The position numbers and the translations under genes are program-made. A stretch of 64,000 bases of DNA from Paramacrobiotus metropolitanus. Taxonomy: Eukaryota > Tardigrada > Eutardigrada > Parachela > Macrobiotidae. Under the pieces are notes generated by a model that was not told the DNA's origin, made no database searches, and saw nothing but the letters and a program-made list of their open reading frames with translations. Each line of letters opens with the position of its first letter. Position 1 is the stretch's first letter. Location of the stretch: assembly GCF_019649055.1 (NCBI RefSeq), contig NW_026570235.1, positions 558,001-622,000 on the forward strand, read 5' to 3'. Below are positions 63,381 to 64,000 of the stretch, in pieces.

Positions 63381-64000
63381 ATCTTTGAGAGCTGCTGTCT
63401 TTACCGAATTTTATTTAAATTGTGCGATAATTACACAAAATCATTAACTTCATCATTTGATCAGTTTCTGCATTCCTAACGTAATGTGTGGCTTTTGGTT
63501 TTATCCAGTTTTAGTTGCTGTGTGTTTGTTTGTACTTGTGACACTGTGAAAGATCATACAGAAATGATTGTGAATTGTGATTGAGTATGATCCAGTTATT
63601 ATTAATTTTATTATTACGCTGTTGTGGTTATATGAGATGAACCCCTTATTCAATAATGATTACTGAACCGTATTTTCGACGCCCTAGCTTAAGAAAATTA
63701 AGGATTCAGTGCTATGGAGTATGGACAATGCACATTCGAAAGTACAGTAATGCAAATTAAAATTTCGAAGCATAAAAATCTATTATCCCGATTCCCGAAA
63801 GGTCGCTTGCTTTTTGGTTATTAGTGTAGTTTTGGATTATTAACGTAATTTGGTGTTTTATTCATGTAAGTGGATTGCGATAATTTTTACGAAAATATTA
63901 TTTTACAGTGAAATACTTAAAATCGTTAACTATTGTGAGAGACTGAGAGCACTAAGTAGTTGTTGGCACATTTTTATTTCGTTTAGAGGGTACTGTAGAA
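63381..64000. other. 3' flank of ATP6V1D
   Basis: 620 bp of AT-rich sequence to the end of the window, at least partly 3' UTR. No canonical AATAAA was found on plus and no other feature was seen. Confidence 0.5.

Noticed and set aside
1-64000. tRNA, rRNA, CRISPR, insertion-sequence and operon features
   Set aside because: I looked for tRNA-like B boxes (GGTTCGA-type), repeat-spacer arrays and transposase motifs. The few GTTCGA words lie in coding or unstructured sequence, and the genome is clearly metazoan.

Overview
This is eukaryotic, animal nuclear DNA. Genes are split by GT-AG introns, most of them 50-300 bp with a few of 2-5 kb. Intergenic DNA is AT-rich. The proteins are metazoan-specific: a POU class IV homeodomain factor, an FTZ-F1 (NR5) nuclear receptor and a Shank scaffold. 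Several proteins are more divergent or shorter than their vertebrate and insect counterparts. An invertebrate, probably an ecdysozoan with a compact genome such as a tardigrade, would fit, but the sequence alone does not fix the species. I saw no rRNA, convincing tRNA, CRISPR array, transposase or bacterial-type gene.

Layout. 1-456: 3' end of a POU4 (Brn3/unc-86/acj6) gene. 457-8035: AT-rich spacer. 8036-13861 (minus): FTZ-F1, five coding exons, 565 aa. 13862-17492: spacer with unassigned coding-like islands, a 51-bp tandem repeat and a 139-bp duplication. 17493-19761 (minus): USP6NL/RN-tre-like TBC Rab-GAP, seven exons, 570 aa. 19762-26097: spacer. 26098-42085 (plus): Shank, 13 exons, 1371 aa. 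From there the window becomes gene-dense: SLC30A9/ZnT9 (minus, 16 exons, 548 aa), an MGST2/LTC4S-like MAPEG enzyme (plus, five small exons, 166 aa), a BBS7-like protein (minus, 404 aa), phosphoglycerate kinase (plus, eight exons, 417 aa), a THAP-domain protein (plus, one exon, 324 aa), PWP2 (minus, about 15 exons) and V-ATPase subunit D (plus, one exon, 251 aa).

The gene models were built by hand. Each exon join was checked for GT/AG borders, for reading-frame phase and against remembered family sequence. For FTZ-F1, USP6NL, Shank, SLC30A9, the MAPEG gene and PGK the summed exon lengths divide by three and the frame runs from ATG to stop. No database search was run.

The genes do not form one pathway. 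The first two thirds hold developmental and synaptic genes in large spacers. The last third is a run of mostly housekeeping genes in alternating orientation, with three head-to-head pairs under 0.9 kb apart: SLC30A9/MAPEG, BBS7/PGK and PWP2/ATP6V1D. The most unusual points are architectural. The BBS7 homologue has no beta-propeller and has an in-frame stop just before its ATG. PWP2 lacks roughly 200 residues of its first propeller. Shank has no SH3 or SAM domain and ends on two Homer-type PPxxF motifs.
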